From Alienimonas chondri (lineage in GTDB: Bacteria; Planctomycetota; Planctomycetia; Planctomycetales; Planctomycetaceae), in NCBI RefSeq assembly GCF_013036045.1, contig NZ_WTPX01000035.1:1-36132 (forward strand): a DNA stretch of 36,132 nucleotides, in the 5' to 3' direction. A model generated the notes under the pieces. It was not told the DNA's origin. It did no database searches and worked only from the letters and a program-made list of their open reading frames with translations. Positions 1 through 8,426 of the stretch are shown here, one piece after another. The translations under genes were made by a program, and so were the position numbers. The number at the start of each line of letters is the position of its first letter. The stretch's first letter is position 1.

Positions 1-26
1 AGATCGATCTGCGACGGCGCCCCGGA

Positions 27-1445
27 TTGAAACAGGAAAATGACCCGCTTCGCCTTCGGCGCGACGTGCTGAACCGCTTCGGCTACGGCCTTGGCGGGAT
101 CGCGTTGGGTTCGTTGTTGAACCCGGCGAAGGCGGTCGCGGACGAGAACGGGCCGCACTTCGCGCCGAAGGCGAAGCGGGTCATTTTCCTGTTTCAATCC
201 GGGGCGCCGTCGCAGATCGATCTGTTCGATCCGAAGCCGGCGTTGGTCGCTCGGCACGGGGAGGAACTGCCGGACAGCGTGCGGGCCGGGCAGCGGCTGA
301 CCGGGATGAGCGCCCATCAGGCCAGCCTGCCGATGGTCGGGTCGCCGTTCGCCTTCCACCGTCACGGCGAGAGCGGCCAGTGGTTCAGCGAACTGCTCCC
401 GCACACGGCGAAGCTGGCGGACGATTTGTGCGTGTTGAAGGCGGTGCACACGGAGGCCATCAATCACGGCCCCGGCGTGACGATGATGCAGACCGGCAGC
501 CAGTTCCCCGGCCGCCCCAGCGCCGGCGCCTGGCTGTGGTACGGGCTGGGCAGCGCGAATGAGGATCTGCCGGCGTTCGTGGTGCTGGTGTCGAAGGACC
601 GCGGCGGTCAGCCGTTGGTCTCGCGGTTGTGGGGCAGCGGCTTCCTGCCGGGCAAGTTCGACGGCGTGCGGCTGCGGGCCTCCGAGGACGCCGTGCTCTA
701 TCTGAACAGCCCGCCGGGCGTCGATCGGGCCGCCCGCCGCGGGGCGCTGGACGGCTTGCAGGATCTGAACCGCCTGCGGCTCGCTCGCACCGCGGACCCG
801 GCGCTGGAGACGCACATCGCCCAGTACGAAATGGCCTTCCGCATGCAGACCTCCATCCCGGAGGTGACGGACGTTTCGCAGGAGACCGCCGCCACGCTGG
901 CTCTCTACGGCGACGAGGTGACGACCCCCGGGACCTACGCCGCGAACTGCCTGCGGGCCCGGCGACTCGCGGAGCGCGGCGTGCGATTTATTCAGCTCTA
1001 TCAACCCGGCTGGGACCATCACGGCGGGCTGCCGGGCGCCATTCGCAACTCCTGCCGCAAGACCGATCAGCCGACCGCCGGCCTGCTGACGGACCTCAAA
1101 CAACGGGGTTTGCTGGAGGACACGCTCGTCGTGTGGGGCGGCGAGTTCGGCCGCACCTGCTATTCCCAAGGCAAGCTGACGCCCAACGGCTTCGGCCGCG
1201 ACCATCACCCCCGCTGCTTCACGATGTGGATGGCCGGCGGCGGCGTGAAGGGCGGCGTGAGCCACGGTTCGACCGACGACTTCGGCTACAACGTCGCCGA
1301 GAACGGCGTCCACGTGCACGACCTGCACGCCACGCTGCTGCACCTGCTGGGCATCGACCACGAACGGCTGACCTACCGCTATCAGGGCCGTCGCTTCCGC
1401 CTGACCGACGTGCACGGGCATGTGGCGCAGGAAGTACTGGCCTGA
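27..1445 (+). CDS. DUF1501 (sulfatase-like) exported protein, 5' end uncertain
   Basis: The protein (472 aa from a TTG at 27) has the layout of planctomycete DUF1501 proteins, members of the alkaline-phosphatase/sulfatase-like fold whose substrates are mostly unknown. The N-terminus has a twin-arginine-like motif (LRRDVL, about residues 10-15) followed by a hydrophobic stretch, which suggests Tat export. Family motifs visible are FLFQSGAPSQIDLFDPKP near residue 55, VVWGGEFGRT near 368, GRDHHP near 390 and a C-terminal DLHATLLHLLGIDHERL segment. The reading frame stays open to the window edge, so the true start may lie upstream; the TTG has no clear ribosome binding site. DUF1501 genes usually follow a DUF1549/DUF1553 gene, which would be outside this window on the left. 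Family assignment is firm; the enzymatic activity is not known. Confidence 0.9.
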   Translation: MKQENDPLRLRRDVLNRFGYGLGGIALGSLLNPAKAVADENGPHFAPKAKRVIFLFQSGAPSQIDLFDPKPALVARHGEELPDSVRAGQRLTGMSAHQASLPMVGSPFAFHRHGESGQWFSELLPHTAKLADDLCVLKAVHTEAINHGPGVTMMQTGSQFPGRPSAGAWLWYGLGSANEDLPAFVVLVSKDRGGQPLVSRLWGSGFLPGKFDGVRLRASEDAVLYLNSPPGVDRAARRGALDGLQDLNRLRLARTADPALETHIAQYEMAFRMQTSIPEVTDVSQETAATLALYGDEVTTPGTYAANCLRARRLAERGVRFIQLYQPGWDHHGGLPGAIRNSCRKTDQPTAGLLTDLKQRGLLEDTLVVWGGEFGRTCYSQGKLTPNGFGRDHHPRCFTMWMAGGGVKGGVSHGSTDDFGYNVAENGVHVHDLHATLLHLLGIDHERLTYRYQGRRFRLTDVHGHVAQEVLA

Positions 1446-1477
1446 GGCTGACGTTTTCGACGCTATTTGAAGCGGGC

Positions 1478-1505
1478 GGGGATCGCGGGTCTTGACGCGA
1501 TCCCC
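1478..1505 (+). terminator. Possible hairpin terminator after DUF1501 gene
   Basis: A perfect 10-bp stem (1478-1487 with 1496-1505) encloses an 8-nt loop, 32 nt after the DUF1501 stop codon. It is followed by C-rich sequence rather than a T tract, so intrinsic termination is only a possibility. The rest of 1446-1601 shows no gene. Confidence 0.35.
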
Positions 1506-1601
1506 CCGTGCCCGGAACCGGGAATCGACCGGGGGCGGGTGAACGCTCCGGGTCTAGACTGCCCGCGTTCAGGAACCAAATATCCTTTCAGGACGAGAGC
1601 G

Positions 1602-2774
1602 ATGAAAGCCCTTTGCTGGCACGGCCGACACGACGTTCGGGTGGACAACGTCCCCGATCCCGAGATCCAGGATCCGCGGGACGTGATCATCAAGGTCACC
1701 ACCTCCGGCATCTGCGGCAGCGATCTGCACCTCTACAACGGCTATATGCCGACGATGCAGTCCGGCGATATCATCGGCCACGAACCGATGGGCGAGGTGG
1801 TCGAGGTCGGCTCGGCGATCACCAAGTTCAAGAAGGGCGATCGGGTGGTGGTGCCGTTCACCATCAGTTGCGGCTCCTGTTTCTTCTGCGAACGCACGCT
1901 GTTCTCGCTGTGCGACGAGTCCAATCCCAATGCGGAGCAGGCCGCGACGGCGCTGGGGCACTCCCCCGCGGGGCTGTTCGGATTCTCCCATATGCTGGGC
2001 GGCTTTCCCGGCGGGCAAGCGGAATATCTCCGCGTGCCGTACGCCGACGTCGGGCCGATTAAAGTGCCGGACGGGATCGAGGACGACAAGGTCGTGTTCC
2101 TGTCCGATATCTTCCCGACCGGCTATATGGCCGCGGAGAACGCGGACATCGAAGGCGGCGACACCGTCGCCGTGTGGGGCTGCGGGCCGGTCGCGCAGTT
2201 CGCGATTCAAAGCGCCTGGATGCTGGGCGCGGAGCGGGTGATCGCGATCGATCGCGTCGCCGGCCGGATGGATCTCGCCCGCCAGCACGGCAATGCGGAG
2301 ACGATTAACTTTGAGAAACAGGACGTTTACGAGACGTTGATGGAGATGACCGGCGGCCGCGGCCCCGATCGCTGCATCGACGCCGTCGGCGCCGAATCCC
2401 ACGCCGCCAACGATCTGAAAGAGACGCTGGACGACGTGAGGGAGGCGGCCCACCTTCCGAAGAACCACGTGTATTCGCTGGCCGAGGCGATCAAATGTTG
2501 CCGCAAGGGCGGGACGGTGTCCGTCCCCGGCGTGTACACCAGCCCCGTCGACGGCGTGCCGATGCACGCCCTGATGAACAAGGGCCTGACGTTGAAGGCC
2601 GGCCAGACGCATATGCAGCGTTATCTGGAGCCGCTGATGAAGAAGATCGTGGACGACGGCTTCGACCCGTCGTTCATCATCACGCAGCGGGCGTCGCTGG
2701 ACGAAGCGCCGGAGATGTACAAGTCGTTCGAGGCCCGCGAAGAGGGCTGCATCAAGGTCGTCTTGAAGCCGTAG
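1602..2774 (+). CDS. Zinc-dependent alcohol/formaldehyde dehydrogenase-like protein
   Basis: This 390-aa protein is a medium-chain zinc dehydrogenase that should oxidise an alcohol or aldehyde adduct using NAD(P). Catalytic zinc ligands are visible as C38 (GICGSDLH) and H60-E61 (GHEPMGE). The structural zinc site is C90, C93, C96 and C104. The Rossmann glycine motif is GCGPVA at 193-198. The length and the C-terminal region resemble the formaldehyde-dehydrogenase-like branch with its extended substrate loop, but the substrate cannot be read from sequence. The ATG at 1602 is chosen over the longer open frame because AGGA at 1590-1593 gives a good ribosome binding site and the protein begins directly with the family motif MKALCWHG. 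It is followed 64 nt later by a DJ-1/PfpI-type gene on the same strand, which may indicate a shared role in reactive carbonyl handling (inference). Confidence 0.92.
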   Translation: MKALCWHGRHDVRVDNVPDPEIQDPRDVIIKVTTSGICGSDLHLYNGYMPTMQSGDIIGHEPMGEVVEVGSAITKFKKGDRVVVPFTISCGSCFFCERTLFSLCDESNPNAEQAATALGHSPAGLFGFSHMLGGFPGGQAEYLRVPYADVGPIKVPDGIEDDKVVFLSDIFPTGYMAAENADIEGGDTVAVWGCGPVAQFAIQSAWMLGAERVIAIDRVAGRMDLARQHGNAETINFEKQDVYETLMEMTGGRGPDRCIDAVGAESHAANDLKETLDDVREAAHLPKNHVYSLAEAIKCCRKGGTVSVPGVYTSPVDGVPMHALMNKGLTLKAGQTHMQRYLEPLMKKIVDDGFDPSFIITQRASLDEAPEMYKSFEAREEGCIKVVLKP

Positions 2775-2777
2775 CCG

Positions 2778-2795
2778 CCGCGTTTCAAGACGCGG
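2778..2795 (+). other. Small hairpin between dehydrogenase and DJ-1/PfpI gene
   Basis: A 6-bp stem (2778-2783 with 2790-2795) with a 6-nt loop lies just after the dehydrogenase stop codon. It lacks a T tract. It could attenuate or stabilise the upstream mRNA, or be chance in GC-rich DNA. Confidence 0.2.
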
Positions 2796-2838
2796 TCGAA
2801 CGATTGATTCTCCCAACTGACTCAAGCAGGTTTTCAAC

Positions 2839-3402
2839 GTGGCTGATCGACTCACCGGCAAACGCATCGCCTTTCTCGCGACCGACGGGTTCGAGCAGGT
2901 GGAGCTGACCGACCCTTGGCAGGCGATCAAAGACGCCGGGGCGGAGGTCGAATTGATCTCGCTCAAAAGCGGCGAGATCCAGGGGATGAACCACGACGAA
3001 AAGGGCGACACGTTCTCCGTCGACCAAACCGTCGACGCGGTCTCCGCCGGCGATTATCACGGTCTCGTGCTGCCCGGCGGGGTGGCGAACCCGGACACGC
3101 TGCGGACGGACGAGGGGGCGGTGGGGTTCGTTCGCGACTTCTTCCAGCAGCACAAACCGGTCGCCGCGATCTGCCACGGACCATGGACGCTGATCGAAGC
3201 CGACGTGGTCCGCGGTCGGAAGGTCACCTCCTGGCCGAGCCTGAAGACCGACCTCAAGAACGCCGGCGCCGAGTGGGTCGACGAGGAATGCGTTTGCGAC
3301 GAAGGCCTCGTCACCAGCCGCAACCCGGACGACCTACCCGCGTTCTGTGCCAAGGCGATCGAGGAGTTCGCCGAGGGCAAACACGCCGAGCAGACCGCCT
3401 GA
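2839..3402 (+). CDS. DJ-1/PfpI family type 1 glutamine amidotransferase-like protein
   Basis: This 187-aa cytoplasmic protein matches the DJ-1/PfpI superfamily, whose YhbO/PfpI-type members are described as stress proteins, proteases or deglycases that act on glyoxal adducts. The nucleophile elbow AICHGPW places the conserved cysteine at C112 with H113 beside it; the conserved acidic residue is E19 in DGFEQVE. LVLPGGVANPDTLR near residues 77-89 is also typical. The start is GTG at 2839 with AGCAGG at 2825-2830 as ribosome binding site. Length is normal for the family. Position just behind the zinc dehydrogenase suggests joint expression and a role in carbonyl stress, but this is inference from context. 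Confidence 0.92.
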   Translation: MADRLTGKRIAFLATDGFEQVELTDPWQAIKDAGAEVELISLKSGEIQGMNHDEKGDTFSVDQTVDAVSAGDYHGLVLPGGVANPDTLRTDEGAVGFVRDFFQQHKPVAAICHGPWTLIEADVVRGRKVTSWPSLKTDLKNAGAEWVDEECVCDEGLVTSRNPDDLPAFCAKAIEEFAEGKHAEQTA

Positions 3403-3415
3403 CCGATCGTTGCCT

Positions 3416-3452
3416 GGTTAACGGGCGCCCGGCCAACGGCCGCCCGGTTACC
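3416..3452. terminator. Imperfect inverted repeat between convergent genes
   Basis: An imperfect 12-bp inverted repeat (3416-3427 with 3441-3452, two mismatches) lies between the DJ-1/PfpI stop and the convergent ATPase gene, overlapping the stop codon of the latter (3448-3450). It could act as a bidirectional terminator. No T tract is present. Confidence 0.3.
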
Positions 3453-5142
3453 GCACCCGCCGCAGGGGGCCGGGTTGGCGGGCGTGTCGGGGGTTCTCGT
3501 CGAATAGACCCTCGAATTGCGGGTCGCGGCGGTAGTCGAGGCGTTCGGCCCGGCGTTCGACGCCGTCGGGCAGCACCAATAATTGCTCGTCGGCCCCGAG
3601 GTCGCGGAGCGTGGCGATCGGGGTGTCCAGCACCTCCGCCCACCCGCGGGCCGCGAAGGCGCCGCGGACGCCGAACACCTGCTTCACGCCGCTGTTGTTC
3701 AGCAGTCCCGGCCACGTGGTCGGGTAGCTCGCTTTGAGCTGCGTGAGGTCTTGCCAGAAGGTCCAGACGCGGGCGCCGTAGCCGCGGCAGAGCGTGACCG
3801 CCCGTTCGAGCGGCGGGAACTGACCGAGCTGCGCCGCCTCGTCCAGCAGGAACAGCGTCGGCACGGCCAGCCCTGTCTCGCGGCTCATCACCGCTTCCAA
3901 CAGCGTCGCGACCCACAACCGCAGCAGGCCGCGATGGCTGTCCAGCTTCGGCGGGGGGATGACGAGGTAGATCGTCGTCGGCCGGCCGTCCGCGAACGCC
4001 GCCAGATCGAAGCTCGACGACCCCGGCGGATAGGGCGGCTCCGGGGCGGGGGCGGGCTTCGTCTTCGCGGCCGCTTTGGAATCGCTCTTCGGAGCCCGCT
4101 TCGGTTTGTCGTCCCCCGGGGGGAGGTCGAACGCGGGGCCGCCGAGGGACTCCGGGACGCGGCCGCCGGCGAGGCACTTCAGATAGCTGGCCGCGGTGGC
4201 CTGCACCCCGGGACGGGTTTGGGCGTCGGCGTGCTGCAGGAAGGCGGCGATCTCCCGGTAGGCGAACCGGTTCATCGACTTGCCCTGGGTGTCCAGCAGC
4301 GTGGCGAGGTTGTAGGCCACGTCGTCGCAGTGCAGCCGCTCGTGCACCCAGGAGAGCGTGCGATCCGCCGGGTTCGGCTGGGTCGCCGCGTGGGCGATCA
4401 ACCCGCTGACCACGCCGATGCCGGACTCGTCCCAGAACGGGTCTTTCACGCCCCGCATGCCCGCCGCCAGCGACGCCGCCAGCCCGCGGGCGTCGGTCTC
4501 GACGTCGGCGCCGGGCAGGGTGAGCATGTCCAGCGGATTGAGCCGGCCGAACTCCGCGTCCGCCAGATCGCTCGTTCCCGCCGCCTTCTTACCCCGGGTC
4601 GTTTTGCTCGCCGTCGACTTGCGGACGCCCCGCTTCGAGCCGTCTGCGCGGGCTTCGGAGAGCACGCCGAACGGGTTCAACACGACCACGTCCTGGCCCA
4701 TCTCCCGCCGCCGACGGGCGGTGACGCGGAACAGTTCCCCCTTCGGATCGAACGCCACGACCGATCCGGGATGGCTCAGCAGCGCGGGGATCACGCAGGA
4801 GACGCCCTTGCCGGCGCCGGTGGGGGCGAAGGTGGCGAGGTGAGCGTCCCCGTCAGAGACGATCGGCCCGCCGAGGTCTTGGTCGCCTTCGGAGCGACGG
4901 CCGGCGAGGAAGCCGACCCCTCGGCCGTGTTCGGCGCCCCGCCCCAGCGGGAGGCCGGGATCGGATTCGGGAACGTCGGATTGTTTGCGGGAGCGGGGGG
5001 AAGTACGACGACGAGCGGGCACAGGCGGCAGGCGGTCCGGTGACGAGGCGGAATCCTCGAGGCGACCGTAGACCGGCGGTCGGGAGGGCGAAGCCGGTCG
5101 GCGCTCACCCCGATTCGAGGTGCGACCGCGAGCGGCGGCCAT
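3448..5142 (-). CDS. VirD4/TraG-like type IV coupling ATPase without membrane segments
   Basis: The 564-aa protein has the nucleotide-binding core of the VirD4/TraG/TraD family, hexameric ATPases that feed DNA or protein into type IV secretion channels. The Walker A motif is APTGAGKG near 106-113, followed by VVAFDPKGE at 128-136 and a later Walker B, LFLLDEAAQL, with D434-E435. The segment GYGARVWTFWQDLTQL fits the sensor region. Two basic, low-complexity insertions (around residues 160-195 and 345-375) separate conserved blocks, and the first 60 residues are Arg/Pro/Ser-rich. The usual N-terminal transmembrane pair is absent: an in-frame TAG at 5146-5148 lies two codons upstream of the ATG at 5140-5142, so no longer form is possible. 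No relaxase or type IV secretion gene lies nearby. Family confident, role unknown; start somewhat uncertain. Confidence 0.85.
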   Translation of the reverse strand: MAAARGRTSNRGERRPASPSRPPVYGRLEDSASSPDRLPPVPARRRTSPRSRKQSDVPESDPGLPLGRGAEHGRGVGFLAGRRSEGDQDLGGPIVSDGDAHLATFAPTGAGKGVSCVIPALLSHPGSVVAFDPKGELFRVTARRRREMGQDVVVLNPFGVLSEARADGSKRGVRKSTASKTTRGKKAAGTSDLADAEFGRLNPLDMLTLPGADVETDARGLAASLAAGMRGVKDPFWDESGIGVVSGLIAHAATQPNPADRTLSWVHERLHCDDVAYNLATLLDTQGKSMNRFAYREIAAFLQHADAQTRPGVQATAASYLKCLAGGRVPESLGGPAFDLPPGDDKPKRAPKSDSKAAAKTKPAPAPEPPYPPGSSSFDLAAFADGRPTTIYLVIPPPKLDSHRGLLRLWVATLLEAVMSRETGLAVPTLFLLDEAAQLGQFPPLERAVTLCRGYGARVWTFWQDLTQLKASYPTTWPGLLNNSGVKQVFGVRGAFAARGWAEVLDTPIATLRDLGADEQLLVLPDGVERRAERLDYRRDPQFEGLFDENPRHARQPGPLRRVR

Positions 5143-5258
5143 CGTCTATGGTGACCTTGGTTCGACCTGGGGATAGCGCTTCCCGGTCAAAGTCGTTCGA
5201 TTTTGCCGTTTCTCCCGCCGGCCGCGGCTTTCCGCGTGAGTCCCGCGCCCCGGCGTTC

Positions 5259-5338
5259 GTCACGCATGGCAGCCCGAGGCGCAAGCCGAGGACGGGTGAG
5301 CCTGCCACGCGTGACAACCTCGGCTCGCGCCTCGGGCT
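5259..5338. repeat. Interleaved inverted repeats in A-B-A'-B' order
   Basis: Two inverted repeats are interleaved. A (5259-5272) pairs with A' (5302-5315), 14 nt with one mismatch. B (5271-5291) pairs with B' (5318-5338), 21 nt with one mismatch. The order A-B-A'-B' means both helices can coexist only as a pseudoknot, or alternate. The element lies between the XylR-like regulator (stop at 5364, minus strand) and the start of the ATPase gene. A solo copy of B occurs at 11604-11624. It looks like a dispersed repeat, and may serve as a terminator for the regulator. The rest of 5143-5363 shows no gene. Confidence 0.75.
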
Positions 5339-5363
5339 ACCGCTGATCGGACGCCATGTTTTG

Positions 5364-6602
5364 TCAGTCCGGGCGGCGGCGGAAGGCGCCGGGGGTCTGG
5401 CCGGACTCCCGTTTGAAGAACCGGGCGAACGTCTCCGTGTGGAGGAAGCCGGTGCGGTCGGCGATCTCCGCGACCGTCAACGCGGTTTCGCCCAGCAGGT
5501 GCCGGGCGAGCGACAGCTTCGTGCGGCGAATCTCCCGGGCGGGACTGGAACCGAGCGCCTGCTTGAAACGCCGCTCCAGCGTCGCCCGGCTCAGCCCGAC
5601 GGCCCGGGCCGCCGCGGCGGCGTCGATCGGCTGGCCGACGTGGGCGCGAATCCACGCGATCGCCCGCCGCACCTCCGGGTCGTCCTCCAGCATCGCATCG
5701 ACGCTCAGCCGTTCGGCGACGCGGCGGGGCGGAATGAGAATCGGCGTCTCCGGCGGCGGGGCGCCGAGCATCATCGCCTCTAACAGTTCCGCCGCCCGGC
5801 GGCCGACCTGCCGCGGCGATTGGTCGATATACGCCAGCGGAATCGGGGAGAGCGCCGAGAGCAGCGGATCGAACTCGACGGCCAGCACCGCCACGCGATC
5901 CGGCACGCGCAGGTCCGCCGCCGCGGTCGTCCCGCGGCCCCCGCGGAGGGCCGCGTCCCGACAGAGGCAGACGATTTCATGGGCGATGTTCGTCGTCCAC
6001 ACCAGCAGCGCGACCGGCTTCGGCAGTTCGGACAGCCAATCCAGGAAGCGGTCCCGCTCCGCTCCGAGGTGCAAACGGTCCGAAGCCGGCGGATGCGGGA
6101 ACACGGCGAGCGTTCGCCCGCCGCCCGTTCCGTCGTCCAGGCCCAGCCCCACGCGAAAACCGCGTTCGACGGCGTCGGTGTAGTCCTGTCCGGGCGGGGG
6201 GCCGACAAAGCCGAACCGGGTGAACCCGCGGCTCAGATAGAACTCCGCCGCCATCCGACCGCAGGCGACCTCGTCGGAGGCCACCTGCGGACAGTTCGGG
6301 CGGTGCCCGCCGGCCCAACTGACGTTCACCGCGGGGACGCCGGCTCGCTCGACGGCGGCGCGGACCTCCGGGTTGGACATGCGGCAGATCAGCCCGTCGC
6401 CGTGCCAGTCCGCGGGGAGCCGGGGGTTCTCGTAGAAGCCGCGCGGTTCGATCCAGAGATCCCACCCACCGCCCGCCGCGGCGTACTCCGCGACGCCGAA
6501 CAGCACCTGCCGCGTCCACTCGCTGGAGGTGTGCACCAACGCCGCCACCCGCTCCCGACGCTGCAACCGATCGCCACGCTGGAGATCGGTCGGGGCGGAC
6601 AT
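5364..6602 (-). CDS. XylR-like transcriptional regulator (LacI-type sensor plus AraC HTH)
   Basis: The protein (412 aa from ATG at 6600-6602) has the architecture of XylR: an N-terminal periplasmic-binding-protein-like sensor of the LacI/GalR type (about 20-280) and a C-terminal AraC double helix-turn-helix (about 310-410). Visible AraC motifs are VGLSRATLERRFKQALG and EIADRTGFLHTETFARFFK. Planctomycetes carry many such paralogues, which usually control sugar-related genes; the ligand here is unknown because the sensor domain diverges. E. coli XylR has 392 aa, so the length fits. The open frame extends upstream to 6716, but the added residues resemble no known part of the family; alternative ATGs exist at 6686 and 6716. 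It is divergent from the lipoprotein gene at 6830, which may be a target (inference). Confidence 0.88.
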   Translation of the reverse strand: MSAPTDLQRGDRLQRRERVAALVHTSSEWTRQVLFGVAEYAAAGGGWDLWIEPRGFYENPRLPADWHGDGLICRMSNPEVRAAVERAGVPAVNVSWAGGHRPNCPQVASDEVACGRMAAEFYLSRGFTRFGFVGPPPGQDYTDAVERGFRVGLGLDDGTGGGRTLAVFPHPPASDRLHLGAERDRFLDWLSELPKPVALLVWTTNIAHEIVCLCRDAALRGGRGTTAAADLRVPDRVAVLAVEFDPLLSALSPIPLAYIDQSPRQVGRRAAELLEAMMLGAPPPETPILIPPRRVAERLSVDAMLEDDPEVRRAIAWIRAHVGQPIDAAAAARAVGLSRATLERRFKQALGSSPAREIRRTKLSLARHLLGETALTVAEIADRTGFLHTETFARFFKRESGQTPGAFRRRPD

Positions 6603-6829
6603 GCGAGAGAAACCCTTGGCTGCAACGCGGCGGGCCGCGGGCGAAGCGGCGATGCATGGAAGAGAAGCAGGGTGCGTTCTCTTCATGAACCTTTCGTCAA
6701 GGCCGCCCCAAAACACTCAGGGAGTTTGCCGCAAAACGTCATCGCCGGACACCGCATCGGGGAAGAACATCATCCCCGCAGCGAGGGTTCGCCCCACGCC
6801 GTTCTCCTGACTCTCTTGAAGGACGCCCG
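6603..6829. promoter_or_regulatory. Divergent intergenic region between regulator and lipoprotein gene
   Basis: About 227 nt separate the starts of two divergent genes and must contain promoters for both, unless the regulator starts further upstream. AAGGA at 6819-6823 is the ribosome binding site for the lipoprotein gene. The stretch is less GC-rich than its surroundings near 6700-6760. No operator could be identified with confidence. Confidence 0.4.
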
Positions 6830-7297
6830 ATGCCGCGACGCCTGACTCGATCCGTCCGTCTCGCCTCCCTGTTGGCCGGTCTGGCGTTGGCGACCGGGGC
6901 CGGGTGCAGCGGGGAGAGTCATTCCGCCCCTGTGCCGCTGACGGGTAAGTTAGTGGAAGGGACCGACCCGCGGGGCGGGGTGCGATTGAGTTTCTGGAAG
7001 GCGGACGGCCCCGTCGGGGGCGCGTCCGCCAGCGTGATCACCGGACCGGACGGCACGTTTTCACTGCCGGTCGGCCCGGAGGCGGCGCCGGGCGTCGGCC
7101 TGCCGGCGGGTCAATACAAGGTGACCGTCGAACGCTTTATGAGTCCGCTGTCGGCCGGCGCCGACCCGGACGTGAAACAGAACGAAGGCGCCCCGCCGCT
7201 CCGGAACATCGCGCCGGAGCAATTTCAAAACCGGACGACGACGCCGTTGTCCGTCACCGCTCCCGGCGAAGGCGTCCTGCTGGATCTGTCCGCATAA
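6830..7297 (+). CDS. Small predicted lipoprotein, transthyretin/CarboxypepD-reg-like
   Basis: The 155-aa product begins with a basic n-region, a hydrophobic core (about residues 11-22) and a lipobox-like GAGC with C26 as the probable lipidation site, so it is likely membrane-anchored on the outside of the cell. The rest resembles short planctomycete lipoproteins with a beta-sandwich of the transthyretin/carboxypeptidase-regulatory type: PVPLTGKLVEG, then ITGPDGTFSLPVG, then LPAGQYKVTVERF. Such genes very often stand next to DUF1559 pseudopilin genes, as here (93 nt upstream of one). The ATG at 6830 has AAGGA six nucleotides upstream. The molecular function is not known; a structural or surface-assembly role alongside the DUF1559 protein is inference. 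Confidence 0.85.
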   Translation: MPRRLTRSVRLASLLAGLALATGAGCSGESHSAPVPLTGKLVEGTDPRGGVRLSFWKADGPVGGASASVITGPDGTFSLPVGPEAAPGVGLPAGQYKVTVERFMSPLSAGADPDVKQNEGAPPLRNIAPEQFQNRTTTPLSVTAPGEGVLLDLSA

Positions 7298-7390
7298 CGC
7301 CGCGCGAGACCGCCCCGCCGCGGGCGAGTTTCAGTCTCTTCTCCCGTCGGTCTTTATGACCGCCTTATCCCCCCTCTCAATGGCTTCCCC

Positions 7391-8365
7391 ATGAACGTCC
7401 GTCGCGCCGCGTCCGCCCGGTCCGGTTTTACGCTGATCGAACTGCTGGTGGTCATCGCCATCATCGCGGTTTTGGTTTCCCTATTGCTGCCGGCTGTGCA
7501 GCAGGCCCGCGAAGCGGCTCGTCGCAGCCAGTGCCAGAATAATTTGAAGCAAATCGGCCTGGCTCTGCACGTTTATCATGATCTCCACCGGCGGTTCCCG
7601 ATCGGGGCGGAGAGCCACGGGGCGGCGTGGAGCGCCCGCATCCTGCCGCAGTTGGATCAGGCGAATATGTTCGAGCGCATGGCGCCGTGGTCCGAGGGAC
7701 ATAACTGGGGCAACACGGCCGGCGATTCCACCTCGGATCGCGTGCAAATGTGCGAAACCGTGCTGCCGACCTTCCGCTGTCCGTCCGCTTCGATGCCTGA
7801 ACATAAGTTCGACCGCTCCAGCGATAACTGGGCGATCTCCGAGCGGGTGCCGGCCAGTTATATCGGCGTGGTCTCCGGCGCGATCGACGACGACCTGAAC
7901 CTGCAAAACGGGGCGTCCGCGGCGAACAAGCAACTGTGGAACGGCATCTTCTTCACCAACAGCGGCATCGGCTTCCGCGACGTGAAGGACGGGACCGTCA
8001 GCACGGTGATGATCGGCGAGGCCGTCTCCGACACCGACCTCGACTTCAGCGGCCGCGAAGACTCCGACACGGAGAACGTCCGCAAGGACCATTGGTACTT
8101 CGGCGGCGATGACGTGGACGTGCTCCGCGACCTCTCCGAGTGCTTCGGCTCCACCGGCGTCGGCATTAATCAGGTCGTCCCCGGCGCCTCCTCCACCGAC
8201 CCGGAACACCTGCACGAATTGAGCTTTTCCAGCGAGCATTCCGGCGGCGCCCAGATGGGTATGGTGGACGGTTCCGTCCAGTTCTTCAGCGAGACGATCG
8301 ATCTGACGACCTGGAACGCGCTCGGCACCCGCAAAGGCGGCGAAGTGATCGACGACGGGTTCTGA
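7391..8365 (+). CDS. DUF1559 pseudopilin-like protein
   Basis: The 324-aa protein carries a textbook type IV prepilin signal: basic leader, G12-F13 cleavage site, then TLIELLVVIAIIAVLVSLL with the conserved glutamate at position +5 (E17). It is followed by LLPAVQQAREAARRSQCQNN and NLKQIGLALHVYHD, the signature of DUF1559 proteins, which are expanded to dozens of copies in planctomycetes. The C-terminus has the family's closing motif, here GGAQMGMVDGSVQFFSETID. The protein is probably processed by a prepilin peptidase and held in the cytoplasmic membrane or assembled into a pilus-like structure; the exact function is unknown. The ATG at 7391 has no recognisable Shine-Dalgarno, which is common in this phylum. 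The lipoprotein gene at 6830 is its likely partner. Confidence 0.96.
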   Translation: MNVRRAASARSGFTLIELLVVIAIIAVLVSLLLPAVQQAREAARRSQCQNNLKQIGLALHVYHDLHRRFPIGAESHGAAWSARILPQLDQANMFERMAPWSEGHNWGNTAGDSTSDRVQMCETVLPTFRCPSASMPEHKFDRSSDNWAISERVPASYIGVVSGAIDDDLNLQNGASAANKQLWNGIFFTNSGIGFRDVKDGTVSTVMIGEAVSDTDLDFSGREDSDTENVRKDHWYFGGDDVDVLRDLSECFGSTGVGINQVVPGASSTDPEHLHELSFSSEHSGGAQMGMVDGSVQFFSETIDLTTWNALGTRKGGEVIDDGF

Positions 8366-8426
8366 TCGCCGGTCAGACTCCTTCGTCTCCCTTCGACCTC
8401 GGCTCCTTTTGACTTCAGACCTGCCC

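Noticed and set aside
1569-3011. Long open frame on the minus strand opposite the dehydrogenase
   Set aside because: Antisense shadow in GC-rich DNA; the plus strand encodes clear zinc and Rossmann motifs, while the antisense product shows no domain.
3583-5043. Plus-strand 486-codon open frame opposite the VirD4-like gene
   Set aside because: Arg/Gly-rich translation without motifs; the minus strand holds the Walker motifs.
3448-5142. Integrated conjugative element around the VirD4-like gene
   Set aside because: No integrase, relaxase, attachment-site repeats or other transfer genes flank it; neighbours are ordinary planctomycete genes.
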